This document shows positions 11,209 to 23,501 of a stretch of DNA of 64,000 nt, in pieces. The notes beneath the pieces were generated by a model. The model worked only from the letters and a program-made list of their open reading frames with translations. It was not told the DNA's origin and searched no databases. The number at the start of each line of letters is the position of its first letter. Within the stretch, counting starts at the first letter, position 1. This stretch comes from Buddleja alternifolia. Its lineage: Eukaryota > Streptophyta > Magnoliopsida > Lamiales > Scrophulariaceae. The translations under genes and the position numbers were made by a program. The DNA is taken from assembly GCA_019426215.1 (NCBI GenBank), contig CM033405.1:9277001-9341000 (forward strand), given 5' to 3'.

Positions 11209-12014
11209 AAATATTTAATATTAAAAAGGAAAATTCATATTATACAGTATGTCAATCTGAAAAATTAAAAATGAAAAGATTTTGAAAAAAAAAATTAATC
11301 AATTGATCAATTCTTAACTTATATTAAGGGTAATTTAATTCTAAAAGTTGTTAATCTTAACTTTTGGGTTTTAAATAATCACATAATGTGAAATATTTTT
11401 TCATTTCTTAACTTGATTCTTGTTAACGTTGTATCTTGGATTCCACCTTGCATTTTTTCTAACCAAAGCGCTAGTCATACTTAAAATAATTATTCTTCTA
11501 CTAACATTCATGATTTAGTTTAATAAATATATTTGGTAAAATGTATGAGCTTTCTGAAATTATTGCCCATGATAATTTATTGAATGAACATTTAAAGTAT
11601 TTGAAGGCAGTAAAATGAGAAAATATTAATCAATACAATTTAATAAAATATTTAAAGAAATTAATTATTGAACATTCAAAAAAATGTAAATCATAATTTA
11701 ATTAAGTAAATGCTTGCCGTATAAACTATAATTATTTTTAAGCTTTTACAAATTCTCTTGTTTTTTTATTTTTTGTTTTTGTTTTCTTGATACTGATGAA
11801 GGGGGCTACCAGAAACTATTTAACCCAACAAATCCAGGTTTATAGTTGTCGTTTGAGACCATATTTTCCCAACCCTATCTAACTCTAGAATATGTTGCAA
11901 TTAAGCATTAAGTTGTCTAAATCGATCAAATTTTGGTGGGACCTACCTTAGCAAGCGCATTGGCCGCTTGGTTGGCTTCTCACCAAACTTGTTGGATTCT
12001 CATCATCCAAGGTT
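11209..12014. other. AT-rich spacer without recognised features
   Basis: Apart from the target-site copy at its left edge I see no ORF, repeat or terminus. Bases 11940-12014 contain CAAGCGC/CGCTTGG words like those in the neighbouring Sirevirus-like elements and may be a diverged extension of the inverted S2 fragment. Confidence 0.4.
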
Positions 12015-13984
12015 GATGTTGGCAGAGTTTGAAGGCAAACGCTTTCAGGAAGTCGGCAGGAGCTTTGAACGCAACTATCCATTCTGCCGCACTCATGTCC
12101 AGATTAGAAATCCTCATATGGGCGATTGGGAGAAGAACCCTGATGAAGAACAGCTAAATAAAATGGGTTATTCTGCCCTTCACAAGGTCATCCATTCAGC
12201 CGCTAACACGTCTTCATAGAAACCCTTGAGCTTATGGAAATGAAAGTGTGTTGTGTTCCTAGAACAACCCAACCCAATCCAATCAATTTATGGATTGAAG
12301 ATGAAGCTAAAGAATTTCTTGCCAGAATTTGGGCCGACAACTTTGAAGTAGAGCTGCTTGAGGCCAAGAAAGACAAAGAGCTGGCCGAGAAACTTGGAAA
12401 ACGCTGGATTTTGGATAGATCCAGATGGGTTGAAGAGTTTGTACTGCACTTCCATACTGTTGAGGAGATGATTAAGTATACATTTCTCTTCAATTTTGGA
12501 ATAAAGTACCGGCGTAGAGGATACACTTTGTTTTTGCTGCAGAGGCGCGAGTCGCTAGTGGGTCCAGTAAATGCCTTGCTGTATTTCAGAAGAGGCATGG
12601 AAAGTTATATTCGTCATCAGCACAATCAGATTAGTCAGAGAGAACGCTATGTTTTTCATCCACAACAGAACTTTGCTCAGCGTGTCCAGATAGATCTAAA
12701 TAAAGACGCTTCCATAGGCAAGCGTGATGCCCTTCCGAGACCTAGTGAAGCCCATATGCATGTGACCGATGATCATGCCGAGTTTCACCGAGACAGAAGA
12801 GCGATTATTGAGAATGCCCAATCGCTGGATATCACTTTTAACCATCATCTTGGTTTCAGTGACTTCCGCGGGTATAATTTGCATCCTGTCTTGTTTTGTG
12901 AGCAGAACATCCGTGTGGCCAAGTTCTTATTGCTTATCCGACCAGTGGGTCAGGCACTAGCTCAAGCGCTGATACCTTTGTTGATGGACTTCAAGAATTT
13001 GTATACATCTGGAGTAGAGATTCCGGAAGATGCTGATCTAGCGTTTAGTACTGAAGAACGTGAAGACAGTTTATTTTTTATTCTGAGAACTTTCTACCAA
13101 AGTCTAAGGCATGTTCTAGAGGCGATTGGCCTAATCTGGGTCATCCCGGTGAATATAGAAGTTTTTGTGGAGATCACAGAGCCAGGAGTGGATCAGGATC
13201 CTACCGTTGAGGACGCTGCAATCATAAACGCTAATATTCAGATGGAAGAAGCCCCTAGCGCTCCAGTAGTCGATACGCCACTTGTTGAAGAAATTGCACA
13301 GATTGAGGCTGCGACTCAATCTTTTGACTTAGCGATTGAAGAAGTATAGGCAAAAATTGCTGAAGACCCAGAAGAACCTTTCGTGAGAGATAAATCTATA
13401 GGAAAGGCAGCGGTTTCAAGCTCATATGGATTCATTCCATTCCCTGAGCATCCTTCTTTTTCCTCGGACTCAGATTCGGATAGTGATTCGGAGGTAAAGG
13501 ATTTTAGAAAAGCGGTTAGGAACTTGCTCAACACCATAGAGGGTTTCTGTTCCAAGATGATAGCCAATGATGAGATGCACATCAGGCTTGCCTCCGACAA
13601 TAGAAGCCAGTGTCCAAAATTGACAACAAGAATTGACGCTCCATGTTTGAAGAGATTGCGAGGCTCAAAAGGATGCTCACAAAGAAGCGTAAGCCAAGAT
13701 ACTTTCGAGGCAGGCATAGGCTTCCTGATGTGGATGTTGAATTTTTGGAAGGCATGGGTTTTCATCCTTACGCTGAACCCTTGCAGAGACCCCTCAACTA
13801 GAAACCTTTCAACGATAGAGTCCAAGATCTCTACCATGATCTTATTCGGACGCTTGGGATTCCTCCAAGAGATTGGGTGGAAAGTTGTTAGAGCTCAATC
13901 AAATCGCTAAAGAAAGACGTGAGGACTACAACGAGGTCTATCATACAACAATGGTAGACATTGACCGAGTTCTCTTAGATCTGA
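12015..13984 (+). pseudogene. Inverted copy of the S2 aORF, C-terminal part
   Basis: This plus-strand stretch encodes the same protein as the minus-strand S2 aORF at 13985-15195: blocks such as WVEEFVLHFHTVEEM and FNFGIKYRRRGYTLFLLQ are shared. Its longest open segment is 12234-13349 (371 aa). It continues past the point where the minus copy stops: an acidic A/E/P-rich part, then after a stop at 13347-13349 an SDSDSDSDSE run (about 13460-13495) and a helical, charged tail to about 13980. It therefore preserves more of the S2 aORF C-terminus than S2 does. Frameshifts and stops show that it is decayed. Confidence 0.75.
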
Positions 13985-15195
13985 GCGTCCTCAACAGTAG
14001 GAGCTTGATCCACTTCTAACTACGTGATTTCCACAGAAACTTGTCTTTTAATAGGGATGACCCAGATTGGGCCAATCGCTTCCAGAACATGCCTTGGACT
14101 TTGGTAGAACGATCGCGAGATGAAAAATAAAGTGTCTTCGCACTCTTCAGAACTGAATGGTAAATCAGCGTCTTCCAAGATCTCTACACCAGATGTGTAA
14201 GATTTGATGAAGTCCATTAACAAAGGCATCAACTTTTGAGCTAGCGCCTGCTCCACTGGCCCGATAAGAGAAAGGAACTTGGCCACTCGGATGTTCTGTT
14301 CACAAAACAAGACAGGATGAAGGTTGTAACCACGGAAGTCACCAAAACCAAAGATATGGTTGAAAGTGATATCCAGCGATTGAGCATTCTCAACAATCGC
14401 TCTTCTGTCTCTATGCAATTCAGCATTATCATTTGTTAAATGTATATGCGCTTCGCTGGGACTAGGAAGGGCATCACGCTTGCTGGTGGAAATGTCTTCA
14501 TTCAAATCCAGTTGGAGACACTGTGCAAAATTCTGTTGCGGATGAAAAACATAGCGTTCTCCCTGACTGATCTGAGTAAGTTGATGGCTAATAAAATGTC
14601 CCATGCCTCTTCTAAAATACGGCAAGGCATTCACCTTTCCCACTAGCGATTCACACTTTTGCAGCAAAAACAGAGTGTATCCTCGACGCTTGTACTTGAT
14701 TCCGAAATTGAAGAGAAAGGGGTACTTGAGCATCTCTTCAAGTGTATGGAAATGCATTACAAAGTCTTCAGCCCACCTAGATGTGTCCAAAATCCAGCGT
14801 CTTTCCGAGTTTCTCAGCTAGTTCTTTATCTTTCTTGGCCTCGAGTAGCTTCTTGAATCTTTCTTTCTCAACTTCAAAGCTATCAGCCGGAACTCTGGAA
14901 AGAAACTCTCGGGCTACATCTTCAACCCAGAAATTGATTGGATTGGGTTGTTCTCTGAACATTGCACCCTTTCCTTTCCATAAGTGCAAGGGTTTTGGTG
15001 AAGACTTGTTAGCGGCTGAATGGACGACTTTCCGCAGGGCAGAATAACCTATTTTATTTAACTATTCTTCATCAAGGTTCTTCTCCTAATCGCCCATGTG
15101 AGGATTTCTGATTTGGACGTGAGTGCGGCAAAGCGGATAGTTGCGTTCAAAACTTCAGCCGACTTCCTAAAAGCGCTTGCCTTCAAACTCTACCA
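12015..15195. repeat. Large inverted repeat of the aORF, about 1.2 kb arms
   Basis: The arms are about 12015-13215 (plus) and 13985-15195 (minus), separated by about 770 bases that continue the plus copy. The right arm ends at GCGTCCTCAACAGTAGG (near 13984), the reverse complement of the plus-copy text near 13200. Arms differ by many substitutions, so this is an old or pre-diverged pair, not an assembly mirror. Confidence 0.75.
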
Positions 15196-15641
15196 AATCG
15201 CTGAGAAGAGTCTCGAGATACTCAAGACGAGAAATAATCTCCTTCTTGGACTTCAATCCTAGAGTTGCAAGGTCTTCGTATATTTGTGATTTTTGAGCGT
15301 CTGAAAGAGCTGGATTATGGAGAATCATCTGGAAAGTGATCTCCATCTCAATCATATGTCTAAGGGTCATTTTTCTCCAGGCATAATAGTATTCAAGATC
15401 TTGATCATGACCTCTTGGAAAGAAATTCACCGTTGGAGGAGGAGGACCAATTGCAGTGGGGACAATCGGGGCCACTTCTATCGACTGCTCAGCACCCAAA
15501 GTCGCTTCCCGGGATGGAGAGTTCTCAGCATCCGGAAGGACCGTTTCAACTTCTTTGGCGATTTCTACCACTGTTGACAAGTCAACATCCAACTCTACGG
15601 CCACCTCGGGAAGAGGTCATCAGCGTCTGGTACACTTTGAG

Positions 15642-15721
15642 CTGACACATGCAAGCATTTGAGAAAGAAGAAAGATTTCTACTAAGTAGAAATTTGAGAT
15701 ATAAAATAATGAAATGCTTAC
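15642..15721 (-). other. Intron in the S2 aORF (80 nt)
   Basis: On the minus strand the exon ends CTCAGG, followed by GTAAGCATTT, an AT-rich body, a T/C-rich tract and acceptor GCATGTGTCAG. Joining CAGG to CT restores an open frame from the DSPQ codons into AQSVPDADD. The donor lies at the same codon context (SSQ/SPQ) as the 84-nt intron of S1b. Size, base composition and sites are typical of plant introns. Splicing itself is not shown. Confidence 0.65.
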
Positions 15722-15899
15722 CCTGAGGACTATCTTCGACTATTACAGTCACTTGATCTTTAGAAACATCTGTTTCCATAGCCTCAGGCTCCAGAACTTC
15801 TTCATCATCTTCTAGATTGAGGAAAGAAGTGAGGAGATCAGCACGAATTGGAATATTACACTCTTCTAATGTATTCAAAACATATTGAATATCATATTC

Positions 15900-15981
15900 T
15901 CTTCGATCCGAAAGTAATTTGGTGTTAAAGAAGAAAACAACAAGGAAAGGATAATGTACATTGTTTAGCACAAGTACTTAC
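15900..15981 (-). other. Possible second S2 aORF intron (weak)
   Basis: The minus strand has a strong donor, AAG followed by GTAAGTACTTG, at 15981, and a pyrimidine-rich stretch leading to candidate acceptor GATCGAAG about 80 nt downstream. The open segment after it (EYDIQYVLNTLEEC...) is acidic like the rest of the region. An in-frame stop just before the donor (TAA, perhaps CAA decayed) and an uncertain acceptor make this weaker than the intron at 15642-15721. Confidence 0.3.
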
Positions 15982-17175
15982 CTTAATCGCTAGCCAAATC
16001 TTGTGAAAGAAGAATAGTGTTAGGCTCTACAACTGGTTCAGAAAGAGGAGGGGGAGAGGCACTCCCAGGCTCCTCAAGCGTTGTTTCTGCGGGAGCGCTT
16101 GTTGAGCCTTTAGGAGTAGACCACGGCATGCGCTTATGAGCAAGCGGAACTTCCACTTCTTATGCTTCTTACTCTGTCTCTGGTGATATAACAGTCACTG
16201 GAGGAGGATAAGGTGTTTTCAGAGGAGGGGAGGGAGACTTCTTCTTCTTCTTCGTCTCCTTCTTTTGCTTCTTTACTAGCTTGGAGTGCTCATCAACTTT
16301 CACCACTATCTCTCTCTTTGGTCGTTTGACCACAACTTCTTCTGGTTCATCTGATGAGGAAGTCGCTCTATCCTCATCATCACCACAAACTTTGCCTTCA
16401 GAAAGGAGTCGCTTGCGCTCTTCCTTGGGAATCGCTGTACCACCCAGTCGCTTGGGGTTTAGCATTTTGCTGATCATCGTTTTCCCATAAAATTTGTCTC
16501 TGGCACTTTGGATCCTTGGGCTGTTACATATCCACAAGCGCTTAAAATGAAACTAATCAAAATCCTATAAGGCTTGGGATTCACCGACTTTTGCATCGCT
16601 GCCTTAAAGTGATTAAAAACGTACAAAGTGCAGTTGACCTTCAGCTTGGTCAAAACGGCGATCATCATCTTGTGCTGGATGATAGAGACTTTATCAAACA
16701 ATCCTTTCAGGCACTCAATCATCTTTGCACAAATATCAGCCAGAATGACATATTCGCCTTTCATGTCATTCTTTTTTAAATTTGACTTGTAAGAATCATC
16801 AACTTCATCTCTTTTAACTTGTTCCAAGACCTTGGTAGAAGCTCCCATGGCCACTTCTTCAACTTCACACCCATCAGTAGGTAATTGTAACAATGTAGTC
16901 AGAAGTTGAGGGGTAAGAACAAAAGGGGTTTCAGTAGAAGGGAAAGTGCAAAAAATTGGGTTGCCATTGTCAGAAATGACGGCATTCTCAAAGAAATGTT
17001 TAACTCCATCCTCATGAATATGAGAATGAGAGGTGAGAAAGGTTCTCAAACCGGATTCTTCAATGAGAGGAAGGATTTGTCTCACTAGAAAGTTTTGATT
17101 GTCAAACAGGTATTCCCAGTTAAGTAGGAAACCAACATTAAAACCCATGGTTTTGGAAGATTTTGATAGTGCCAT

Positions 17176-17950
17176 TGATGAGAGAGATAAGCTTTTTAAG
17201 GAGGAAGAAGAAAGCTTTTTGCCTTAGAAAATTTTTACAGCAAAGAAAGTATGAGAGTGATAAAGTATTTCTGTAAAAATTTGAAGGGTTTAAATAGATG
17301 ACAAAAAGTAACTCCACAATTGCTTGATAAATGCCACGTGTGAATGCAGTTAATCAGAAATGAAAAACATTGAATCTGAATCGTTTATTCATAAAGACGG
17401 ATGTAAAAATGTGCAAAAAATTAGGTTAACTCCTGTAAATATAGAATTTTGAAGTCTGCAGTTACTTTTAAAAAACGTTTGAGATTTTAAAAATATTCAA
17501 TGTGAATCGCACGTGCTTGTTGGTACACTGACACGTACCTAGGCAAGTAAAAATATTGAACTACCTATTTAATCACCGTCAGTTTTATGTGATAGGAACG
17601 TGTGGGCAGTTGTCAAATCTTATCTTTTGGACTTATCCACACGCTACCTTTAGCGATGAAAACAATGCAAAGTCATTTTATTTTAATAAAGAACATTTAA
17701 TTGCTGTTTTAGAAATAATATTTTATTTTATTAGCGATCAAATTGTCATGCATAAATGTAAACGCTATAGATGAATGCATAAAGTTTTTCAAAGTCATTT
17801 TTGATCATACTTGCTTAGCAATTGGAATAAGTACAATTTTAAAGTTCCCCCCAAAATTGATAACTCATTTCAATTTTGAAAACGCTTTAGACATTATAAT
17901 AAAGTGGATTCCCCTTAATTATATGCCTATAAAACTATGATACTTCATGA
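17176..17950 (-). promoter_or_regulatory. Conserved pol-aORF spacer of S2
   Basis: Non-coding. It contains TGGTACACTGACACGTAC at 17521-17538, CACGTG at 17510-17515, and on the minus strand a CTATTTAAA TATA-like site near 17295, about 120 bases upstream of the aORF ATG. Two minus-strand purine tracts follow the pol stop: 17908-17921 and 17844-17858. The same items occur in S1a and S1b despite divergence elsewhere. Confidence 0.4.
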
Positions 17951-20900
17951 TTAAGTGTTTAAATCAATCATAGCTAATTCACTTCTCAAAGTGAGAAAAC
18001 GTTGTTCATTGAGCGCTTTGGTGAAGATATCTGCCAATTGTTTGTCAGTTCTAATGAGATGCATAGAGATATCTTTCTTTTGAACATGGTCACGCATGAA
18101 ATGGTAGAGAATGTCAATGTGTTTAGTTCTAGAGTGATGGACTGGGTTTTGGGTCATAGCTAAAGTGCTTTGGTTATCACAATGGATTGGTGTAGGACCT
18201 AAAAGGATTCCATAATCTTTAAGTTGTTGCCTCATCCAAAGGATTTGTGCACAACAGCTTCCAGCAGCTACATACTCGGCTTCAACGGTAGAAGTAGCTA
18301 TGGATTGTTGTTTCTTACTATGCCACGAAACCAATCTATCATCTAGAAATTGACATATACCACTAGTACTTTTTCTAACTATTTAGCAACCTGCAAAATC
18401 TACGTCTGAATAAGCAATTAGTTCAAAATGAGAGTTCCTTGGATACCACAAGCCCACATTTTGTGTGCCTTTAAGATATTTAAGGATTCTCTTGGCAGGA
18501 ATTAAGTGTGACTCTCAAGGATCAGCTTCAAAGCGTGCACACATGCATACCGAAAACATAATATCAGTCTACTAGTAGTAAGATAAAGAAGTGATCCAAT
18601 GATACCTTTATAGTTGGTGATATCAATTTTCTTCCCACATTCATCTTTATCTAACTTAAGCGTTTGACTCATTGGAATTTTTGAAGATGATGCATTTTCC
18701 ATACCAAATTTTTTAATCACATCTCTTGTATATTTAGCTTGGTTTATAAATATGCCATTAGGGAGTTGTTTAACTTGTAACCCTAAAAAGAAAGTTAATT
18801 CACCCACCATGCTCATTTCAAATTGATCTTGCATCATTTTTGAAAATTTCTCACAATCGCTTATTAGTAGATCTGAAAATAATATCATCAACATAAATTT
18901 GGACTAAGAGAATATCTTCATTATGTGTAATTTTAAATAACGTTGTGTCAACACTGCCTTTTGAAAAACCTTTACCTATAAGGAAGATAGAGAGAGTGTC
19001 ATACCATGCTCTTGGTGCTTGTTTAAGGCTATAGAGTGCCTTATCCAATTTATAGACCATACTTTTCCCATGGTTGTTGATGAATCCTGGGGGTTGCTCC
19101 ACATATACTTCTTCTTGGAGTTTACCATTTAGGAAAGCACTCTTCACGTCCATTTGATACACTGTGAAATTGTTAAATGCGGCAAACGCTAGGAGCATCC
19201 GAATCGCTTCAAGACGGGCTACTGGGGCATAAGTTTCATCAAAGTCAATACCCTCTTCTTGACAATAACCCTGAGCGACTAATCTGGCTTTGTTTCTTAT
19301 AACAATACCATCTTCGTCCATTTTGTTCCTGAAAACCCATCTAGTCCTAATAAATCCTTGGTGAGTTGGCCTGGGAACTAGCGTCCAAACCTTACTACGC
19401 TCGAATTGGTTCAGCTCTTCTTGCATCGCTTCTACCCAACTTAAATCACTAAGTGCTTCATCCACTTTGTTTGGTTCCATTTGAGATAGGAAACTTGCGA
19501 ACATGGGCTCATCAAGTTCTTACAGGTTCTCCAATATCTCCAATTACTAATTCTGGTGGATGGTCTCTAAGCCATTTTTGATCTGGTTGGAACGGGTTGA
19601 GAGACTCTTGATTATCAATCGCTTAACCCTCATTTGTCTCTTGCGCAGTCGCTTCATCATTCACAATTCCAATTTGCTCTTGATGATCATTCTCTTCATG
19701 ACCATCAGTGTTTCTTGCAATATCATCATTGATAACCTCACAAGTAACCTTAGGATTGGGCACAAAGATCTCATCATCCTCAACTTCATCACTATCATCA
19801 CAAAGATTGATTTGTGGTGCTTGTTGGGTAAGATCTTCAACTCCTACATCATTAATATTAACCTTACTTGGTTCTTGGTTAGCATCATCAAACACAACAT
19901 GAATGGATTCTTCAACCTTCGATTTGATCTTATTTAGGATGTGAAAAACTTTTTCCATTTTTGGCATAGCTTAGAAAGATTCTCTCATCCGCTTTAGGAT
20001 AAAACGACTTTAGATTATGAGATCCATTGTTATGAGTGAAACATTTTGAACCAAACACATGAAAATACGAAACGTTAGGTTTACGTACCTTCCACAACTC
20101 ATATGGAGTCTTTTCATGTTGCTTGTTGATCATACACTGGTTCTGAGTGTAGCAATCGGTATTGATTGCTTCGGCCCAAAACCTTTAAGGCAGCTTGGAC
20201 TCGGCTAACATTGTCCTAGCGGCTTCTTTAAGCGTTCTGTTTCGTCGCTTGGCAATTTCATTTCATTGAGGTGTTCTAGACGCAGAATACTCATGAAGTA
20301 TTCCAAAATTTGTACAAAACTTCTCAATAATATGGTTAGTAAATTCAGTTCCTCTATCGCTTTTAATTCTTGTCACCTTTAGATCTTTTGAAGTTTGTAA
20401 TTGACGAATTAGCGCTGTGAGCTTGACATTAGTTTCATCTTTGGATGCTAAAAATTCTACCCATGTATAGCATCCGAAATCATCAACTATCACTAGCGAA
20501 TACTTTTTACCACTAACACTCATGATTTGAATAGGACCAAACAAATCTAAATGCAATAGTTCAAGAATTCTAGAAGTAGATAGATGTGATTTCTTCATAA
20601 AAGATGATTTAACTTGTTTACCCATTTGACATGCATCACATAAACGATTTTTCTGAAAGTAACCCTTAGGTAATCCCTCTACAAGATTTAGCGATATTAA
20701 CTGAGAGATTGCCTTAAAATTGAGGTGGTTCATTTTTTTATGCCATAACCAACCTAGTTTATTTTGACTTTTATTAACAAAGCATGTGGGGTTGTTATCG
20801 ATTGTTGAACACCAATCTACCAAATAAACATTATCTGTTCTTTTTCCTTTCAATTTAGTAGATCCAATCTTAGCGTAGTTAATATAGGAAAAGTCACTAG

Positions 20901-21177
20901 AAAATTTAACTTCAAAGCTTTTATCACAAAATTGACTAATGCTCAATAAATTATGCTGAAGACCCTCAACATAATATATGTCACTTATCATGACATTCCC
21001 CCTTTTCATGATACCCATACATTTGATTTTACCTTTGGAGTTATCACCGAATATAACTTGAGGACCATTTGTTGCACGATAGTTGATCAAGAGATCCTTT
21101 GAGCATGTTATGTGCCTTGACGACCCACTATCGATGTACCAAATTGATGTAAAGGTGTTGGCTCTAAGTACCTGCAT
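17951..21177 (-). pseudogene. pol: pol of S2 (protease, integrase, RT, RNase H), decayed
   Basis: 21177-20263 carries protease with an intact IDSGSSRH site, the pre-integrase zinc region (MNHLNFK...CDACQMGKQ) and the integrase core with the first Asp (LDLFGP) and second Asp (KSDRGTEF). Integrase then passes through a stop at about 20262 and frameshifts to 19623. RT is 19504-18502 ([24 protein letters not shown] near 18890, frameshift there), and RNase H is 18334-17951 (EYVAAGSC, DNQST). The stop after RNase H is followed by the spacer, not by the aORF in frame. Decay is by stops and single-base shifts. Confidence 0.9.
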
Positions 21178-21288
21178 TTAAAGGGCAGTTCTAATTCTTT
21201 TTAGGTACCCATTTTGACTTGGGTCCTTCAACATTAGTAGCGTTAGTCTAAATTAAAACTTTCAGAACCCATATTTGCCTTGTCTTCA

Positions 21289-23385
21289 TTAGGAGAGGAC
21301 TGGCCTTTTTGGGTTTTGATTTGTGTTGTGTGTGTTTTTTAGGTGTATAGTAATATCCTTGATCCTAATAATAATCATAGTCATATCATAATCATAGTAG
21401 TAATGATAATATGATCTAGATCTCTGAGGATATTGACGCTGGTATTTCCTCGTCACTGGCTTAGGAGTCGCTTTTGGCGATTCATGTTTAGCGTTTGATT
21501 CACTTGTAGAAGGTTTCTCCTTAGCCTTTTGAGTGTTTGGATAGAACTTATTTTGTGAATCATTTACTTTCGTCTTCTTCTTATTGCCTGAGTTGGCTTT
21601 GACCTTCTCATTTGGCCTCTTACCATTGTCTCTTGGTTCATTCAGTGTTTGACTGTTTGAACTGCTCTCAACAAAGGCTACACCTTTTCCTTTGTTGGTT
21701 TTCGTAACCTTAGATGCTTTTGATTTATGACCAAATTTATCACAACCTAAATCGATCTTTTCAACAAAAAGTCTGGTTACCTCAGTCACATTAACCAATT
21801 TTCTTGAAGCTTTTGATAATGATAAGACGGCCTGTTATGATTTGGCAAGCTTAGTGATTAGCTCAGCTTCTCTCTTGACTACCATATCAAGATCACTTTT
21901 CAACTGAGCGATCTCTGTCTCAAGCAATTTGTTCTACTCAATGAACTGTTGCTGAAGTAGCAACTCGGCTTTGAGCGTAAAATTATCATTTTTAATCGCT
22001 GAGATCTCATCAGCGTGTTCTTGATATAGTCTGGCGGCACCTTGACAATCTTTATAATATTCATTAACTTTGTCAACTAATTCTTCATAAGAAAGACGAT
22101 GAGATAGTTCAGTGGATACCTCAGATAGCGAGTCATCAGACGCTTCTTCATCTCTCACCATGAGACAAATTAGTGCTGAGTAGCTAGATAGTTCATCATC
22201 GCTGCTTTCATCTGAAGATTCCAAATCCTCTTCAGGTGCGGAGAATTGTTTAGATTCCGCTAGCAAACCTTGTTGACGAAGGTTGCTCCTGAATTGGTTT
22301 CTATCCGCATGATCTTGCCTTGTGGGCTTAGATACATTTGGATAAGGATAATTTACCTGGTAGTGCCCTGGTTTTATGCTTGTATCAAAGATTAGTTTTC
22401 ATTTTCTGTTCAGTTGTTAACCTTTTGGGAACTACTGGAGCTGAGAGATTCTAATTTGGAGATGGATGCACTTGATATTGAACTGGTGCTAGAGGCTGAG
22501 GCACAGAATACACTGGCGCTTGATACTGAGGCACTGGTGCTAGAGGGGAGGGGTTTGAAATTTGGTCTGTCCATTTGGATTTCTCCTTTCATATCTTAGA
22601 AATTTCTTGACCAATAAAGCCCTTTCCTTTTCCTCATTTGATTCTATCGCTTTTACCTCACTGACTGCTTTTCCTTTACTTTTGGTAGTGGCAATTAAAG
22701 CTCTTGATTCAGTCGATGTGTCACTGACTTCACCCAATTCAAATTCAAGGGTCCTTAGCTCCGAAAACACATATTCTGGAGTTATAATATCCAACATTTG
22801 TGATTCTCTCACTGCTACAGTCTTTATCAAATACTTGCTTGGAAGACTTCTATAAACCTTATTGACCATTTCCTTATTGGTCAACTCGTTATCTAATGAC
22901 GCTAACTCTGTAATAAGAAAAGTAAACCTCGCATCCAATTGATCTAGCATCTCATTGGGCTGCTTCTTAAAATGCTCAAATCTTTGCATGGCTATGGAGA
23001 GCTTGTTCTCCCTCATATGTTCAGAACCTTCACACACAGAAGCCAACTTATCCCAAATTTTCTTTGAAGTCTTACACAGATTGATTTTGTTGAACAATCC
23101 CTCATTGTCTATCAACGCTAAGTAGAGAGCGCTTCGTCCAACATTATCTAAGTTAACTCTTTTGCGATCCTCTAGCGTCCATTCCAACTTTGTCTTCTCG
23201 ACATAACCATCCGGAGTCGTTTCAGTCGCTCTAGGGGCTCGACTTATAACTTTCGTGATCTGAATGGGACCATCTGTAATTACATCACATATCTCATTAT
23301 CGCATGAACATAAATAAGAAAATGCTCTAAATTTCCATGAGCTATAGTTTGGCTCAATCAACTTTGACATTGTGTTAAAAGCCAT
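21289..23385 (-). pseudogene. gag: gag of S2, decayed
   Basis: I place the start at the ATG at 23385 (MAFNTMSKLIEPNYSSWK), about 100 bases after the PBS, because a more upstream in-frame ATG encodes an unrelated leader. Residues to about 23385-22540 form a copia gag domain (UBN2-type: LYLALIDNEGLFNKI...KKIWDKL...RYLPSKY-like block). After a decayed linker come an acidic SSDESSDDE part with a coiled-coil-like stretch (22266-21934) and the basic tail (21798-21289) with RSRSYYHYYYDYD. The zinc knuckle region near 22360 has lost its cysteines (KPGHYQVNYPYPN; S1b keeps CYNCRKPGH). Confidence 0.8.
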
Positions 23386-23487
23386 GATATGAGATTTTTC
23401 AAAAAAAAAAATTAAAGCGACTAAGTTTTGAAAAATGGATCTAAACAAGCAGTTACGCTCGGAAACACTTTGATTTCTACTTCAACC

Positions 23488-23499
23488 GCTCTGCTACCA
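23488..23499 (-). other. Primer binding site of S2
   Basis: The minus strand reads TGGTAGCAGAGC, one mismatch from the plant copia PBS TGGTATCAGAGC complementary to initiator tRNA-Met, two to three bases from the inner LTR end at 23502. Confidence 0.8.
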
Positions 23500-23501
23500 C
23501 T

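Larger units (their letters stand above)
13985..17175 (-). pseudogene. aORF of S2 with retained intron(s), truncated
   Basis: It starts with ATG at 17175 (MALSKSSKTMGFNVGFLLNWEYLF...), alignable with the S1a/S1b start (shared LKTFLT/LRTFLT-HS-H, INWSEYIF/VNCTLYVF). The N-terminal 233 residues are open, followed by a basic region with a run of lysines (KKQKKETKKKKKS, about 16240) and acidic/proline stretches. Two GT-AG intron-like insertions interrupt it, one well supported (15642-15721). Beyond them come 15604-15167 (AVELDVDLSTVVEIAKEV, the counterpart of DVHLDVEITEVVAIAKDI in S1a), 14989-14777 and 14790-14020. Stops and frameshifts are present (for example near 15606 and 15980). Homology ends at 13985 where the inverted copy begins. 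Confidence 0.7.

Noticed and set aside
13383..13910. Separate gene with an SDSDSDSE run
   Set aside because: It is the continuation of the inverted S2 aORF after a stop at 13347-13349, not an independent gene.
15642..15721. Intron as a simple AT-rich slippage insertion
   Set aside because: Donor, pyrimidine tract and acceptor are all present and the position matches the S1b intron; slippage would not explain the exact joint in S1a.
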